NCBI GenBank assembly: GCA_032629725.1
Contig: JAFEVB010000004.1
Span: forward strand, 1-64,000
DNA length: 64,000 nt
Source of the DNA: Gremmenia infestans
Lineage: Eukaryota > Ascomycota > Leotiomycetes > Helotiales > Hamatocanthoscyphaceae
Direction of reading: 5' to 3'
Under the pieces are notes generated by a model. The model was not told the origin of the DNA. It searched no databases and saw only the letters and a list, made by a program, of their open reading frames with translations. The first letter of the stretch is position 1. Every line of letters starts with the position of its first letter. Below, piece by piece: positions 44,937 through 56,245 of the stretch. Both the position numbers and the translations under genes were made by a program.

Positions 44937-46988
44937 TTACTTCTGTTGAAGTGCTATGATATGAAAATAAGCTTAGAAACAATGCAACTCGCGTCCTCTG
45001 TAAGACGACCGGGTCTGAGGTTTCGACATTATACAATGAAATACCTGAGAGCAGGTATAGGAACTCTGGCTGGCATTTAAGTATAAATTTAGAATTTTCT
45101 ACGTCTATTTGGATTCCTATGACTTCCAGCTCCGTGCTTCATTATCTTTAACTATAATTTAAAATAGAATAGTAAGTAAATTAAAATACCGCCTAGATTA
45201 TATAAGTAGAAGACCCTAATTCTAGACAGAGATAAACATATACTTTTCGGTGGACAGTACGGTCAATTACGGAGTAAAGTACCGTAAGCTCTCCCCTTTT
45301 GCAGCCTTGTGTTACGATGGGGCTCGCTCGTGATTTCACGTTCGCTTACAAGCCACAAAATACAAGGTACGAAAGAGACTGTATGATACTTTGGGAAATA
45401 AGGGATGGCTTCAGGAGCGGTGGAATATGTTCAAGGGGTGTGGTGAGTTTGGGATGATTCAATAAGTTAAGGTAGATAGATAGGTACTTATACTTGATTG
45501 TGAACTTTTGTTTTTGGGGGAGAGAGTGTGCTCGTTGGTGAAGGTTTTTCTTTTTTGTTTGGATTAGCAGATGGGCAGACTAGCATTGGCATTAGCATTG
45601 CGAAGATGCTGTTGCGAGTGTGATGGAGTATTGAAGTCCAAGGGGCTTCGATCAAGTGCGGGGGATTGGGGTCGGATTCGATGGTTGGGGATTGTGCTGG
45701 GGCCCAGTACTTATATTCTTCTGTCTTCTAATAATGTTGTTAATTCGTAGTCATGAAGAAGCTGAGCTCGAACATAGGGGAGAGGATGAATGGTGGGAAA
45801 AGCGACGAGAAAGCCCATACTCTGGTGGTGGGGGTTTTTAAGTGATAAAATCTTTCGTGTGTCTTTATAAGGTACCGTATTCCTCTATTGATGAAGATTT
45901 TTCAGTCATTTCGACCTCATTTCAGCAGTGGAAAACCATCGAGAGGTTGAAACGCGTCGTTCAAACACCGATAAAAGTATGTGGACTCTTACTCCGTAAG
46001 CTTGTCGGATACGATGTAGAAAGAATTCGAGGAATACTGTACCTACCACACCCTTGTATCGGTACATGCATCCACCAACATAACCCTTACCTCACAGTCC
46101 CTGCAGAATGCCTGGTTTCGGCCATTATCCATCCCACTGTGCCCGCAAAGGGGGAATCTGATGGACGGAATAGAGATCCGGTATATGGGTAGATGCCGCT
46201 CTGCCGCACTGAACCGCATGGAGCCATCCATTGCCAATCGCTCAAGACGCTCTTGTACCTGCTTTGGACAGACTGGCCCTACTACAATCCGGGGACGTGG
46301 TACTGGCTATTTCTAGGATCCAAACCTTATGTTGATCCTTGGGTTGCAGTCGTTTGGCAAGGTCGAGAAGCGGTTGAAGCATGACATCACGTCAGGTATA
46401 TGCCCCTGTGTAGGCCACATATCGCGCACTCTAGTGTTCTAGCACTACTTTCATGATGCACTAATATATGTGACAAGATGATTCTTAGGGAGGTTAAAAA
46501 CTTGTATTTTTTGGTCAATCAAGTGTTGACTATACTACTAAAGACAGAAGAGTGCTGTACCAATGAAAGAATTCGTAAGTCGTTGGTATATGCCCCTTTT
46601 TTGTGAAAACCATGCGTGTGTTGACAACTTTTGAGAAAAAGACGAAGGAGACCATTTCTAATGAAGCTACCCAGCTTTGTGCAACCTCATACCGAATAGT
46701 GTCGACCCCGACCATTATTCAGGACAAGTTTCACCTCTCAACGTCTCTGACGGGATCATAGTAGCTTTTTGTGCGTTGCCTATCGTCTTGTTCGTAGCCC
46801 TGTTGACCCCATGTATAGCTGCTCGTTCTGGTGCCGTATGACCCGTAGTCGTTTTCGTGACCAGAGGACGATGACTCTGCTCAATATCAGCATACTCAGA
46901 TATATCAAGCTGAGAACAGTACGACAAAATCAACATATCTCGCTGATGTGTTAGAACCTTGTGTAGTTCAACCGGCAGGGAGGCGAAG
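44937..46988. other. Convergent spacer downstream of the M16 gene
   Basis: No supported gene lies in these 2.05 kb. An AT-rich patch runs from 45060 to 45220. Frames at 45656-45841, 45842-46192 and 46193-46384 are adjacent but in different phases and begin partly with non-ATG codons, so they do not form a gene I can defend. The minus frame 46715-47095 overlaps the next gene in another phase. Confidence 0.45.
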
Positions 46989-47693
46989 TCAAGCATTATT
47001 GGCAATGTCGGCAATGGATACTTCGCTAGATTTTTCAATCTTTCTATCTGCCGAGCGTGGGGATAAAAAAGCATAAGTGAGAGGAGAAAACCCACCAGAG
47101 GTCATAGAACCGTGTGCTTGAGTGTCGTAGTACGCACTGCTAGCACCAGAGCTCGCGCTCGCTGAATGCTGATGATGGGAACTATGATGTGAACTATGCC
47201 GGGACCGGCGTTTCCCAGAATCACCGTTACTGGGCAGATTCCTATTTCTTCCATCTCTGTACCGGAACTTATGATATAAGAACCACCTTGCAATCCAATT
47301 CGGGCATTCGTCGGGGCTAGGTCCAGCCAAATTCCAGTAATACGAAGTTTGTGCATCGCCGGATTTGGCAATAAGTTTCATTGCCTCATCCTTTGACTTC
47401 TCACTGATATCACTCCAGTCGTAAGGAGGTTTCCGCTTGCAATTCCCCTTGAGGTGGTGTTTGTCTGTTGTTAACCACTTGTAGTATTTGTCTGCTTCTT
47501 TCTGGATAAGTAGGGCTGTCAGTAAGCATTTATGACCGTTCACATTGAGGTTGATGATCTCTGACAGGGATGGAGGCCTAGCGAAGGCAAAGTAACTTAC
47601 CGCCATCATGGTATATGTCTTCGTACCCATGTTAAGATGTCCCAAGAGTTCGTCTTTTGTTTGGCTCATGGCTAGAGGGGCGAGGCGAGCCAT
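46989..47693 (-). CDS. Orphan His/Ser-rich protein (185 aa)
   Basis: Minus-strand exons are 47601-47693, 47096-47501 and 46989-47047. I do not recognise it. The first half is compact and charged (KEADKYYKWLTTDKHHLKGN, PYDWSDISEKSKDEAMKLIA, CPNWIARWFLYHKFRYRDGR), rich in Trp, Tyr and basic residues. The second half is disordered with His/Ser tracts (SRHSSHHSSHHQHS). There is no signal peptide or membrane helix. The first intron (99 nt, GTAAGT...CCAG) is a multiple of three, so the unspliced frame is also open and a 234-residue retained-intron form is possible; the second intron (48 nt, GTGGGT...GCAG) too can be read through. I prefer the spliced model for its donor quality and more uniform composition. 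An alternative start is the in-frame ATG at 47669. Confidence 0.6.
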   Translation of the reverse strand: MARLAPLAMSQTKDELLGHLNMGTKTYTMMAVSYFAFARPPSLSEIINLNVNGHKCLLTALLIQKEADKYYKWLTTDKHHLKGNCKRKPPYDWSDISEKSKDEAMKLIAKSGDAQTSYYWNLAGPSPDECPNWIARWFLYHKFRYRDGRNRNLPSNGDSGKRRSRHSSHHSSHHQHSASASSGASSAYYDTQAHGSMTSGGFSPLTYAFLSPRSADRKIEKSSEVSIADIANNA

Positions 47694-48633
47694 GCTGGTG
47701 GTCTTGTTGAGGGAGCTTTTGCTTCAGGGGTGGTTTTGATCTTGCGATAGGATGTACAACTAGCGGAGTGCGTGATATGAGGACAAGATTTTTTTAACGG
47801 CGAAGGTTTTTATATTTCACTCCAGGTTTGACCGGCGTGGAGACTCTTACACGCACCATTTAGATGCCTACTAAACAGACTCCAAGAACAGTGGCGTTAT
47901 GAGGGCGACTCAAAACATCTTGAAGGACTATATGGTTCTCCATATATGGCGTGCATTCACAGGTTCTCGAGGGATACGACGAGCAAATCATCTCAAACGG
48001 CTGGTTACTGGTCATTGCCATCATGCTGGCTTTTTGATGAGACAACGTCTTCGACCAACGATTGCTGTAAATCAGATAACAGGTTGCAGCCTAGAAATCA
48101 AGAATCAAACAAGCATGCTTTTGAACATACAGGCTCCTCCGTGGCTTTTTAAGGCCCTTTGGGCGATCATAATTGGGCTGCAGAGCGGGTAAGACCCTGG
48201 TAATCTTTTTCCAATGATATGCGAATATCGCTGACACCCATTCGGAGATACTTTAGTGCAACGAATGGGAAAAGCATTAGCTGTAGGGAACATGTGTCTA
48301 GCTAGCTCAACCTCGCTATTCAACGATTAATATAGAAGCGCATAGTGGTCCCTGCATGGAAATGGTCTTACATGATAGGTGGTACGACATCGAGGACTTG
48401 TATTCTCGGGAGCGGCCTGGTGAATGAGGCCAGTGTCGACTAACGATGGCAGGTCAAGACTTGAAACAGGACAACGATACTTGGTATATTTAGTCTCGGA
48501 GTTTGGTCGAACCAGGAGAGCGGAAACCCGAGAACCCGGTATCAAACAGCATAACAGCATCGACAGATATGAATAGTAAAGCTTGACGTAACCAATGAGG
48601 GCAATCTAAGACATATTGAAAAGGTACTTGCCG

Positions 48634-48747
48634 GTCTGCAGACTTCTGCAGAAACAGGCCTATCAGCCAGGAGAAGCGGAGATTTGAAGGGTCTGCAGAC
48701 TTCTGCAGAAACAGACCTATCAGCCAGGAGAAGCGGAGATTTGAAGG
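48634..48747. repeat. 57-bp tandem duplication (2 copies, 1 mismatch)
   Basis: Two head-to-tail 57-bp units occupy 48634-48690 and 48691-48747. They are identical except for one base (ACAGGCC versus ACAGACC). Each unit opens with an imperfect palindrome, CTGCAGACTTCTGCAG. The near identity suggests a recent duplication. Confidence 0.95.
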
Positions 48748-49089
48748 ATCTCAAACCGCAGAACGAGAAAACGAATATGGTGAACAATGAACCTAGTCAG
48801 GCTGAACGCCTGACGTATGGTAGAGAAGAACACAGAGTAATGTGACAACTCATGATCTTATTATCCCTGGGCCTGGCTATAGATCTTGTATGACGCGAAT
48901 GTGCATTCGGCATTAGAGATTCCCGAAGGTTTACTCCGCGTAAACCGAACTGCGGTGGTAGTCCTACTACAAAAGCAAGGCTGTTCGTGGGTGAAGAGGA
49001 TAGCAGGGACGTTGACTATATATATCCAGCCTCATGTAGGGTCACTTGGAAGGTCGTTCAGCCTTGGACAACAAATTTAAGTAGAGGGG

Positions 49090-49534
49090 ATGGAAACATT
49101 CTCAACTCTCAACATTCTCAGTCAAAAAGGAGACTTGGTTCCTGACTTCCTACCGGTATCATTAGCGTGGTTACTATCGATCGGGGACCTAGTGGCAAAC
49201 GCCGTTGTCTTGGACGAGAGTATATCAGAGGCGATGTGTTATATCAGACTTCCAAAGGTAAGTAATCAGCCAGCCAGTGCCATAAGAAGATTTATACTAT
49301 ACCTAGGTAGCTGCGAGTTTGTTTTTCTTCACCGGCATGCATTTCGTAACTTTACCTGCGCTCAAGTTGCCAAGGAGAAACACCAGTGGTTACACTCGTC
49401 GATATCTAGAAGCCACAGTGGCCGTATGGTTGGTTACTCCATACCGCTATTTGGTATCGAGTGAGTTTCTTCCTTCGTATTGTCTCCTACAAGAGCAAAG
49501 TCAGCGCAGCCCGTACCTAATACGAGTACGGTAG
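49090..49534 (+). CDS. Possible small membrane protein (131 aa, two exons)
   Basis: Exons are 49090-49257 and 49307-49534. An ATG frame of 56 codons ends at CCAAAG|GTAAGT; a 49-nt intron ends at CCTAG, and the next frame continues in phase to a TAG. Two hydrophobic segments are present (FLPVSLAWLLSIGDLVANAVV and VAASLFFFTGMHFVTLPAL). A TATATATA lies about 70 bases before the ATG. I do not recognise a family, and the C-terminal 50 residues look unstructured, so it may be a degraded or chance frame. The intron's good donor and the phase match are the main support. Confidence 0.3.
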
Positions 49535-50221
49535 TAAAAGTAGCCATGCGGTCTTAAAGCTTGACAGCACTTCGACGAATCCCTTACTTACTTGTTCGTT
49601 ACTCGTACTACGAATAGTATCAGAAACAAAGGATGCGTATTCCTAGGCTGTATTCGTATTTCTTGCTTTTGGGGTCAAAAACAATAATGATTTGGTACTG
49701 TAGTGCAGTGCAGTGCTGTGTTCTGATCTTTGAAAGGTGTTCGTGCATAGTACTGTACTGTATAATGGGATGGAAGGGCCTTGTTCTCCAGTCAAGTCGC
49801 GATGTCGGTGGGTGCGTGGGAATTTTCCGCGTTGCGGGGTGTGCGACAGAGAAAAAAACACCCCCACCCCCCGAGTATGTAACATCCATCCCATCTACCA
49901 CAAACCAGCAGACAAAGACACAAGACGGGAAGATTTTGGAGGAGAGAAGTCGTACTGTGAGGAACAACCATTGAGCCACTCCCTACTATAACTATCGTTA
50001 CTCTCCCCATACCAGCCCACCTTCTGAAAGGTGGAACGATCAGGATACAACCGCAGAGCGCATATCCAACCCGCTTGAAGCTTCTCCTACAAATCATCCC
50101 TCCTCCATCCTTTTTCACGCCCTTCGAAAGTCCTGCGAGCGACCATTGGCAGACAAGAATCATCAAATACCACCATCCTTCCGACATACAATAGCTCAAG
50201 TACTGGCTCAAGAAAGACAGC

Positions 50222-51954
50222 ATGGCACCCGGTCCGACCATTGTGCATCTGCCAAATGGCCAGAACTTGACTGTTATGCCCGTCTTCGGAGGCTACTTCT
50301 TCAAATCCAATGCGCTCAACATCCACAGCAGTGTTTTTCCTGCCGGCTGGACCGTCATCATTCAGTCTGAAGAAGACGGCGACGAGCAAGAGAATGATGC
50401 GGACTCAAGCCAGGTAGAACTCAGTGGCATGCCAAAAGAAAGGCCCCGTCACATTCGTCCCTTCAGGCAACCTACGTTGCAGAACGATAACCTTTTCATA
50501 TCATCGATCTCGAATCCCTCGAGTAGCGACTTCAAACCCCCCACAAGCCCAACTCGACAGATTGCCATGATGCTGTGGGCTTCTCTATACTGGTACTTTC
50601 ACTTGAAGGAACCGTCGCCGTATCTTACGACTGAAGCATCGAAGAACACACCAGAAGCTGGGAAACCAAGGGCAGATTGGCGTATAAACATCAAACGGGA
50701 GGGGGTCTTGAGGGGCCGAAATCTGCTGCAGAAGCTGGAGAGAATGGGCCTGATCACATCTGAAGACTCGTCGGTTGGCATAAACCCACAGGAGAATACC
50801 CCCAATGGGTGGTCGGAGATGTTCACTTCGAGACGGACATATTGGCAGTTGTCTGCCAAGCTCTTTCTCTTCAGCTTCACGCCTGCATCTGGAAATCCCT
50901 TTCCAACATCCCCATTGAACAGCCGGCCAAACTCTCCAGTTCGAGGCGAACCCAGGAATCAGTCCCCAAATCATAAGGATCCGACAGAACCTTCTCCCCT
51001 TGCGAGCCCCGGTTTGCCCCCATCGAGCACAGGGCTATGGTCACCACAGACACCAGGCCCTTTCTCGTCCGGAAGCCATCTACCAACGTATTTCCCTCCG
51101 CCTCCAGTCCAATACACCATGACATCCGGCGTGCGGCATCCCATCCGTCCAAAACCACCGCGCCAAGGTGAGATGTTCTATACCCGCTACATACCAAGCG
51201 TGGGCCAATATCTCTCATTTCGTTGCGCGTCCCTAGCCCCCAAAGCCGTAGCCTACAATGGCCCAGTCTCCTTCCCTCACCCCGCAAAGCATTCTGCTGC
51301 CTCATCTCTCTCTTCCCTCCCTGCGCACGTCTCCGCTCTAGACATCACGCCCCCGCCCCCAAACTCATCTTCGGAAACAGAAGACACAACCCTAATGACC
51401 GACATCCAACTCCTGCACAAATGGATGAACGACCCGCGCGTCTCGCGTTTCTGGGGCTGTTCTGGCCCTATAAAAACACAAGAAGACTTTTTACGCTCAA
51501 ATCTCACTTCGAACCACTCGTTTCCGGTTATCGGGATGTGGGATGGCAAGCCATTTGGGTATTTTGAGCTTTATTGGGTCAAGGAGGATATACTTGGGAG
51601 GCATTTAGGTGATGGGGCAGGGGATTATGATAGAGGTGTCCATGTTCTTATTGGGGAGCAAGAGTTTAGGGGCAAACATAGGGTGCAGTGTTGGCTTACA
51701 GCGTTGGCGCATTGGGCGTTTGTGCAGGATTATAGGACGAACGCTGTAGTGCTTGAGCCGAGGGTTGATAATGAGAGGTATGTTTTTTTCACTCCCTCCT
51801 ATTTGACAAAGTAGAAGCTGACGTTTGGGTTGCTAGGTTCATTTCACTTCTCAATGATGCAGGGTATCTAAAGGAGAGGGAGATCACGTTCCCGCATAAG
51901 CAGAGTGCGTTTGTGAAGTTGCGCAGAGAGAATTTTGAAGCGCCTGCGCTGTGA
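50222..51954 (+). CDS. N5-hydroxyornithine acyltransferase, SidF/SidL-type siderophore enzyme (557 aa)
   Basis: Exons are 50222-51777 and 51837-51954. Such enzymes acylate N5-hydroxyornithine to build the hydroxamate groups of fungal siderophores. The N-terminal segment (TIVHLPNGQNLTVMPVFGGY and FFKSNALNIHSSVFPAGWTV) and LWASLYWYFHLKEPSPYL are the usual front half. A Pro/Ser-rich linker follows. The C-terminal GNAT domain of the AceI/IucB class shows LLHKWMNDPRVSRFWGCSGP, FPVIGMWDGKPFGYFELYWV, GVHVLIGEQEFRGKHRVQCW, VLEPRVDNERFISLLNDAG and the end ITFPHKQSAFVKLRREN. A peroxisomal targeting tail is not seen (it ends APAL). SidF uses anhydromevalonyl-CoA and SidL acetyl-CoA; sequence alone does not decide. 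No siderophore peptide synthetase or ornithine hydroxylase lies nearby. The 59-nt intron (GTATGT...CTAG) completes an Arg codon. Confidence 0.9.
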
Positions 51955-52375
51955 GTTTGTAAAGAGGGGCGAGCAAGATATCAAGGTTTAGATGATGATA
52001 CACACGCTTGATTACGAACGGTCTAATGACATGGTCATGAGACACACTCTTATGATTTTCCATGCAGCCACAGACAGAATTGAAGGCTAATTTGAGCACA
52101 GTACTGTCTAAGCAGAGATGAGGCACCGCCTTAGATCTGGCACGGCAGAAAGCTAATGCGTGTTAAAATCTCGGAACTATTTATTTCCTTCCATACAAGT
52201 CATCAGTCAAATCGCAAATGTTTTCTCTATCCTAAGCACCGTCGTAACCTTCCCCTACCCGTTCTTAATCAACCCAGTGGTTAACCCAACAATCAGATCA
52301 TCTGTCGCATGAAATCCTCGTTGCCGAGACATTTTCTCTCTCTTCTTTTCCCTTCAAGTTCGGGGTCTACAGTAT
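51955..52375. other. Convergent spacer
   Basis: This 421-base gap between two converging genes contains both 3' untranslated regions. No repeat or extra frame is supported; a minus frame at 51884-52126 overlaps the end of the acyltransferase without domain content. Confidence 0.5.
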
Positions 52376-54792
52376 CTAGTACTGATAAGAACCGCCTGAT
52401 TGCTGCTGTTGAGGCGGATATCTATTGTCGTATTGCGGATTGCTTTGTCGTGGTGGTACGTACTGCTGTTGGGGTACGTAGCCGTTATCGTATTGAGCGT
52501 TGTTCTGTTGGCTACTATTAGACTGCTGTTGAGGTGTATAGCCATTGTCGTATTGAGAATTGCTTTGTTGTTGTCCACCATACTGTCCACCACCATACTG
52601 TCCACCACCATACTGCTGTCCATTGCCATACTGAGGACGATCATTGTATTGCTGCTGCTGTTGGCCGCCGCTGCTGTGCGAAGCATCATCGGCTCTCTTC
52701 CCATTGGCCATCTCCTCCTCAGTCGGCATGTTGACCACCATCATGTACATCACGTTCTGTTATCTCCGTTAGCCCAGCCCTCTATTTCCACATGCCGAAA
52801 GAAAATGAGACATACCTGGTTCAGAAACTTCTTCATATTCCCCGTCAACATTCCCCCCCTCTTCTCTTTAGGAGACCTGTCTCTCCTCCCTCCTCTCCTG
52901 CCTTTGTAATTTCGACTATACTGGTTTTCCTCTTGATCCCCGTATCCTTGATTTCTACTTTGCGATTGCTGGGGATCGGTTTTCTGGCCATAGTTCTTTG
53001 CCGCACTTGCTAGACCCCCGATGAGACCACCACGGCCGCCGGAACGACCTGCTATTTTCCCACCTGTGACGAGCGCGATTAGGCCACCGGAGGAGGCGGG
53101 GTGGTTTGGGTCTGAGTAGCGGGAAGTGAATTTTGCTTGTGGGACGTTGGCGAGCATGCTATTGGGGTTTTGGCTAGCCTTTGTTCCGACATCTTAGGTC
53201 AGTGTTACGTTCAAAAGATCAGGGGAAAGAGACGTGGAGCGCACATATTCAGCAGTTGCCCTCCGATCAAAATACCCGGCCACGAAATCTCTACTCCTCG
53301 CCATCTTGCCCAGCTTCTTCTCAGCATCCTCTCCCGTCTGCGAAGCTAGCTTGTCCAGTGTTGGAAACACAAGTGGTGCAGTCTCGGGGAACTGCCACTC
53401 GCCGTGCGTGACGCCGTCTGATTGGCGGAGTTTAGATGTCATTGATGCTGGTTTGGTGCGCGATTCAATGGTTGCGTTTAGGTCCACGGCTTCGACATGG
53501 TTTGAGGATGCCGGGTTCCAAGTCATGATCAGACAGAAAAGTCCTCGCGGGCGGAAAAATTCGTCGTTGATTTTGGCGAGGAATCTGTTTGTTCTGCGCA
53601 AATATCAGCATTTGTTTTTCTTCTGCTTCTCATCCGCATCCGCATCTTAGAATACGTACCGTTCTCTGCCTTGAACCTCAATGGCAACCTCAGTTCCCTT
53701 CCGGATTGCATACCCCACCGCCGATCCAATGGCCATTGGCAACGGAATCGTAGCCAGCGCTGCGAAATTGACGGTTTTGATCCAGGGGTTCGCAGTACTG
53801 TTTTTCTCGAATGAGTCCAAGAACTCGAGCCAGGTCGCTTGGTCAATACCGCAGTTCTCGAGGACTGGTGCGTAGGCTCTGATGAAGCCGCGGCTGCGAT
53901 CCTTTGGTCTTCGTTGTGGGATCACGACAGGGAAAGGAAGTCGTTGTCGTTCTCGTGGTGCTTGTTCGGAATAGCCTGGTGGGGGGTGGTGGCTTAAAAA
54001 GTCGTCTCCGGTGGGTGGTGGGCCGTTCTCTTCGATGGGGCTTCTGAGTTCGTCTTGTGCTTCGTCGAGAGCCCAGTCGTCTTCGAGCTCGTCTTCGGCT
54101 TCGTCTTCAGGAGCCAGGCCACGACTGGCACTGGCTTTCTCGTCTGGATATTGGCTGGGACTGGATCTTTCATCTTGTAAGCTTCTCTCACCTTGGTGTT
54201 GACCGGGACTGGGCATCTGATTCCGATATGGGTTATGGCTAGCTGGCTCGCCTTGACCAGATCTGTCGTCCCCAAACGGGTTCTGACTAGCCTTCTCATC
54301 TGAGTACTGACCAGAACCCATTCTCTCACCCTGATCCTGCGAAGGACCCACTCTCTCAGCCTCATACGGTCGGTCAGAACCACCTCGTTCCTCATCCGGA
54401 TACCGTTGCTCCCTATTTCCACTATTCTGTCCTTGGGAATAATTATTCTGCCTGGGAGGATAATTTGGCGCATCATAACCAGGCGGCGGCCCATTCATGT
54501 TTTGACCCGGACCCGGACCCGGCCCCGGACCATCCCTCCTATCTTCTCTTTGTCGATATGGGATGTCCTGTCTCAAACCGCCCTCCGACCTCACCTTCTC
54601 CTCCTTCCCCTCCTTATGCGCCTGAATGCTCTCAGACAAAAGCCCTATGCCACTAGCAAGGCCCGAAATAAGTCCCCCGCCCTTCTTGCGCTCTCTGCGC
54701 CCTCCTCTTCTGCGACCTCCTCCATCGTCGTAATCGTCATCACGACGGTCTTCACGACGGTCTTCGCGACGGGCTTCGCGACGGGCTCGCAT
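52376..54792 (-). CDS. Orphan protein with low-complexity flanks and Q/Y/N-rich prion-like tail (741 aa)
   Basis: Minus-strand exons are 53660-54792, 53245-53593, 52816-53178 and 52376-52756. The start is ATG at 54792 (ACAACAATG). The N-terminus is an Arg/Asp repeat (RREARREDRREDRRDDDYDD), then KKGGGLISGLASGIGLLSES, then a long hydrophilic Gly/Pro/Gln/Asp-rich region. A folded core lies at about residues 300-500: LPFPVVIPQRRPKDRSRGFI, APVLENCGIDQATWLEFLDS, a hydrophobic AALATIPLPMAIGSAVGYAI, RERTNRFLAKINDEFFRPRG, LFCLIMTWNP. Exon 3 repeats the GGLIGGLASAAKNYG theme, suggesting internal similarity to the N-terminal GGGLISGLASGIG. Exon 4 is Q/Y/N/G repeats (GQYGGGQYGGGQYGGQQQ). The fold matches fungal proteins I cannot name. 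All three junctions keep phase; the second donor is the weak GTGCGC. Two separate genes are possible but less likely, because every exon splices in frame. Confidence 0.78.
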
Positions 54793-56245
54793 TGTTGTGA
54801 GTTCGAATGAGGATGGAAAATTCTGATTGTGGTTATATTTGTGATTGTAGAATGCAAGCTTAGATAGGCTTAAAGTTTTGCAATGAATGATTGTTCCGAA
54901 ATAAATAGAATGTGCAGAAGTGTTTGTAGATATAAGTACTGTCACTGTACGGAGTCAGATCTTGTAAGCAATGCAAGGGTTGGGGTAGTAACCTACCTAC
55001 GCGAGCTACGCCTGTTTAGGTAGTGGTATCGAACCTGACTAGTTCTTTGTACCCAATTGCAGGGCTTTGTATAGACCCGTTTCACTGATGACTCGGTGGC
55101 GCCGTGAAGTGGTTTCAATGAAAACTGTATGTTAATATTAATTGGTGCTGCATTTGAAAAAGTGGAGGGGCTGTGTATACTTCAAGTTGTGGCGTATATC
55201 AGTCACAGAGGTATAGTTCAGCCTTGCCAAGACTATTTTTAAAGGGACAGCATAAATTGACCTATCAGGGAGTGTTCTGATCTAGCTATGTTAGGAGAGC
55301 TGGATGCTGAGGCTTGGCTTGTTTGGGAAACCCAGATGTTGAATAAGGTACATGTACTTATTCTATAGTAGGCATATATAGGAAGGTATACGTGCCTATA
55401 TTACCTTGCATTTTTCTGTAATTTATGATGCTACTAGACTTATATATATTCAGCTGCCCCGGAATTAATCCTAATATGATATAGAAAGAGGTCTCTCGGC
55501 ATTGTCACAGCAAGAGGTTTCTCAGCAAGTGAATGCCCGAACAAAGTAGCTCCTCCAGGAACTTGGGTAAGTATTCAGCTAATATAAGATCTTATAACTT
55601 GTATTGCCCTATTATCTACATCCGAGTCTAATTAGAAACACTGCAAGCTTTATAACAGTAATAATCGGCTGACTTCTTCTATTTGTCGGAGCAGACCCCC
55701 TCCTACAATCCGGGACGAGCGTGGCTCTGATCTTTACGTGTTCGTGTGTACTCGGAGTAAGCCGACGCCGACAATGACTTGATACGGCACGGGGCACGGT
55801 ACGTCCCCACCATACCACCCCCACCCTTGAACCTACTGTAGGTACCTACGCTATGATAAGGAACAGGCGATAAGCACATCCCTCACCTCAACCTCCCCGA
55901 GCTCCCCTCCCCTCCTTCATGGTTTACTATACCGTAGTAACTAGCAAAGTATGCCCTGCATCAGTAGTTTATTAGGGAATTTGTCTTTCTAAGACAAATA
56001 CCGAGTACTAGATTTAAAGATATTAGAACTATGAAATCAAACGATTAATTGCAATTAAAGCTTCATACTAGCTTATATGGTGGTAGACACTTATTAGCCC
56101 TGTGGGGTGAAGTTCCTCAAGCTAACAAGCCCCGCTTACACCACATTAAGTCTTCCGGCAGTGTCTGAACTATATCGAGTATATTTTGACCTCTGAACAG
56201 CTATCTCAGGGCATACTTTGCGAGTTACGAAGTACCACGGTAGTT
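54793..56245. other. Divergent AT-rich spacer
   Basis: There is no supported gene in these 1.45 kb. The region is AT-rich with TATATA words (55370-55460) and a near-repeated phrase, AAGAGGTCTCTCGG / CAAGAGGTTTCTCAG, at about 55489-55526. The promoters of the flanking orphan and oxygenase genes should lie at the two ends. Confidence 0.5.

Larger units (their letters stand above)
47694..50221. other. Divergent spacer with a tandem duplication and one weak gene candidate
   Basis: This 2.5-kb region contains the 57-bp duplication (48634-48747) and a possible two-exon gene (49090-49534), both listed separately. The last 500 bases, with words such as TACTGTACTGTA and a C-run at 49861-49870, should include the acyltransferase promoter. 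No other coding segment is supported. Confidence 0.5.

Noticed and set aside
45656..46384. Three adjacent plus frames downstream of the M16 gene
   Set aside because: They lie in different phases, the middle one starts with GTG, and no donor-acceptor pairs connect them in frame.
48542..48787. 81-codon minus frame containing a 19-residue repeat
   Set aside because: It begins with TTG, and the repeat merely reflects the 57-bp DNA duplication.
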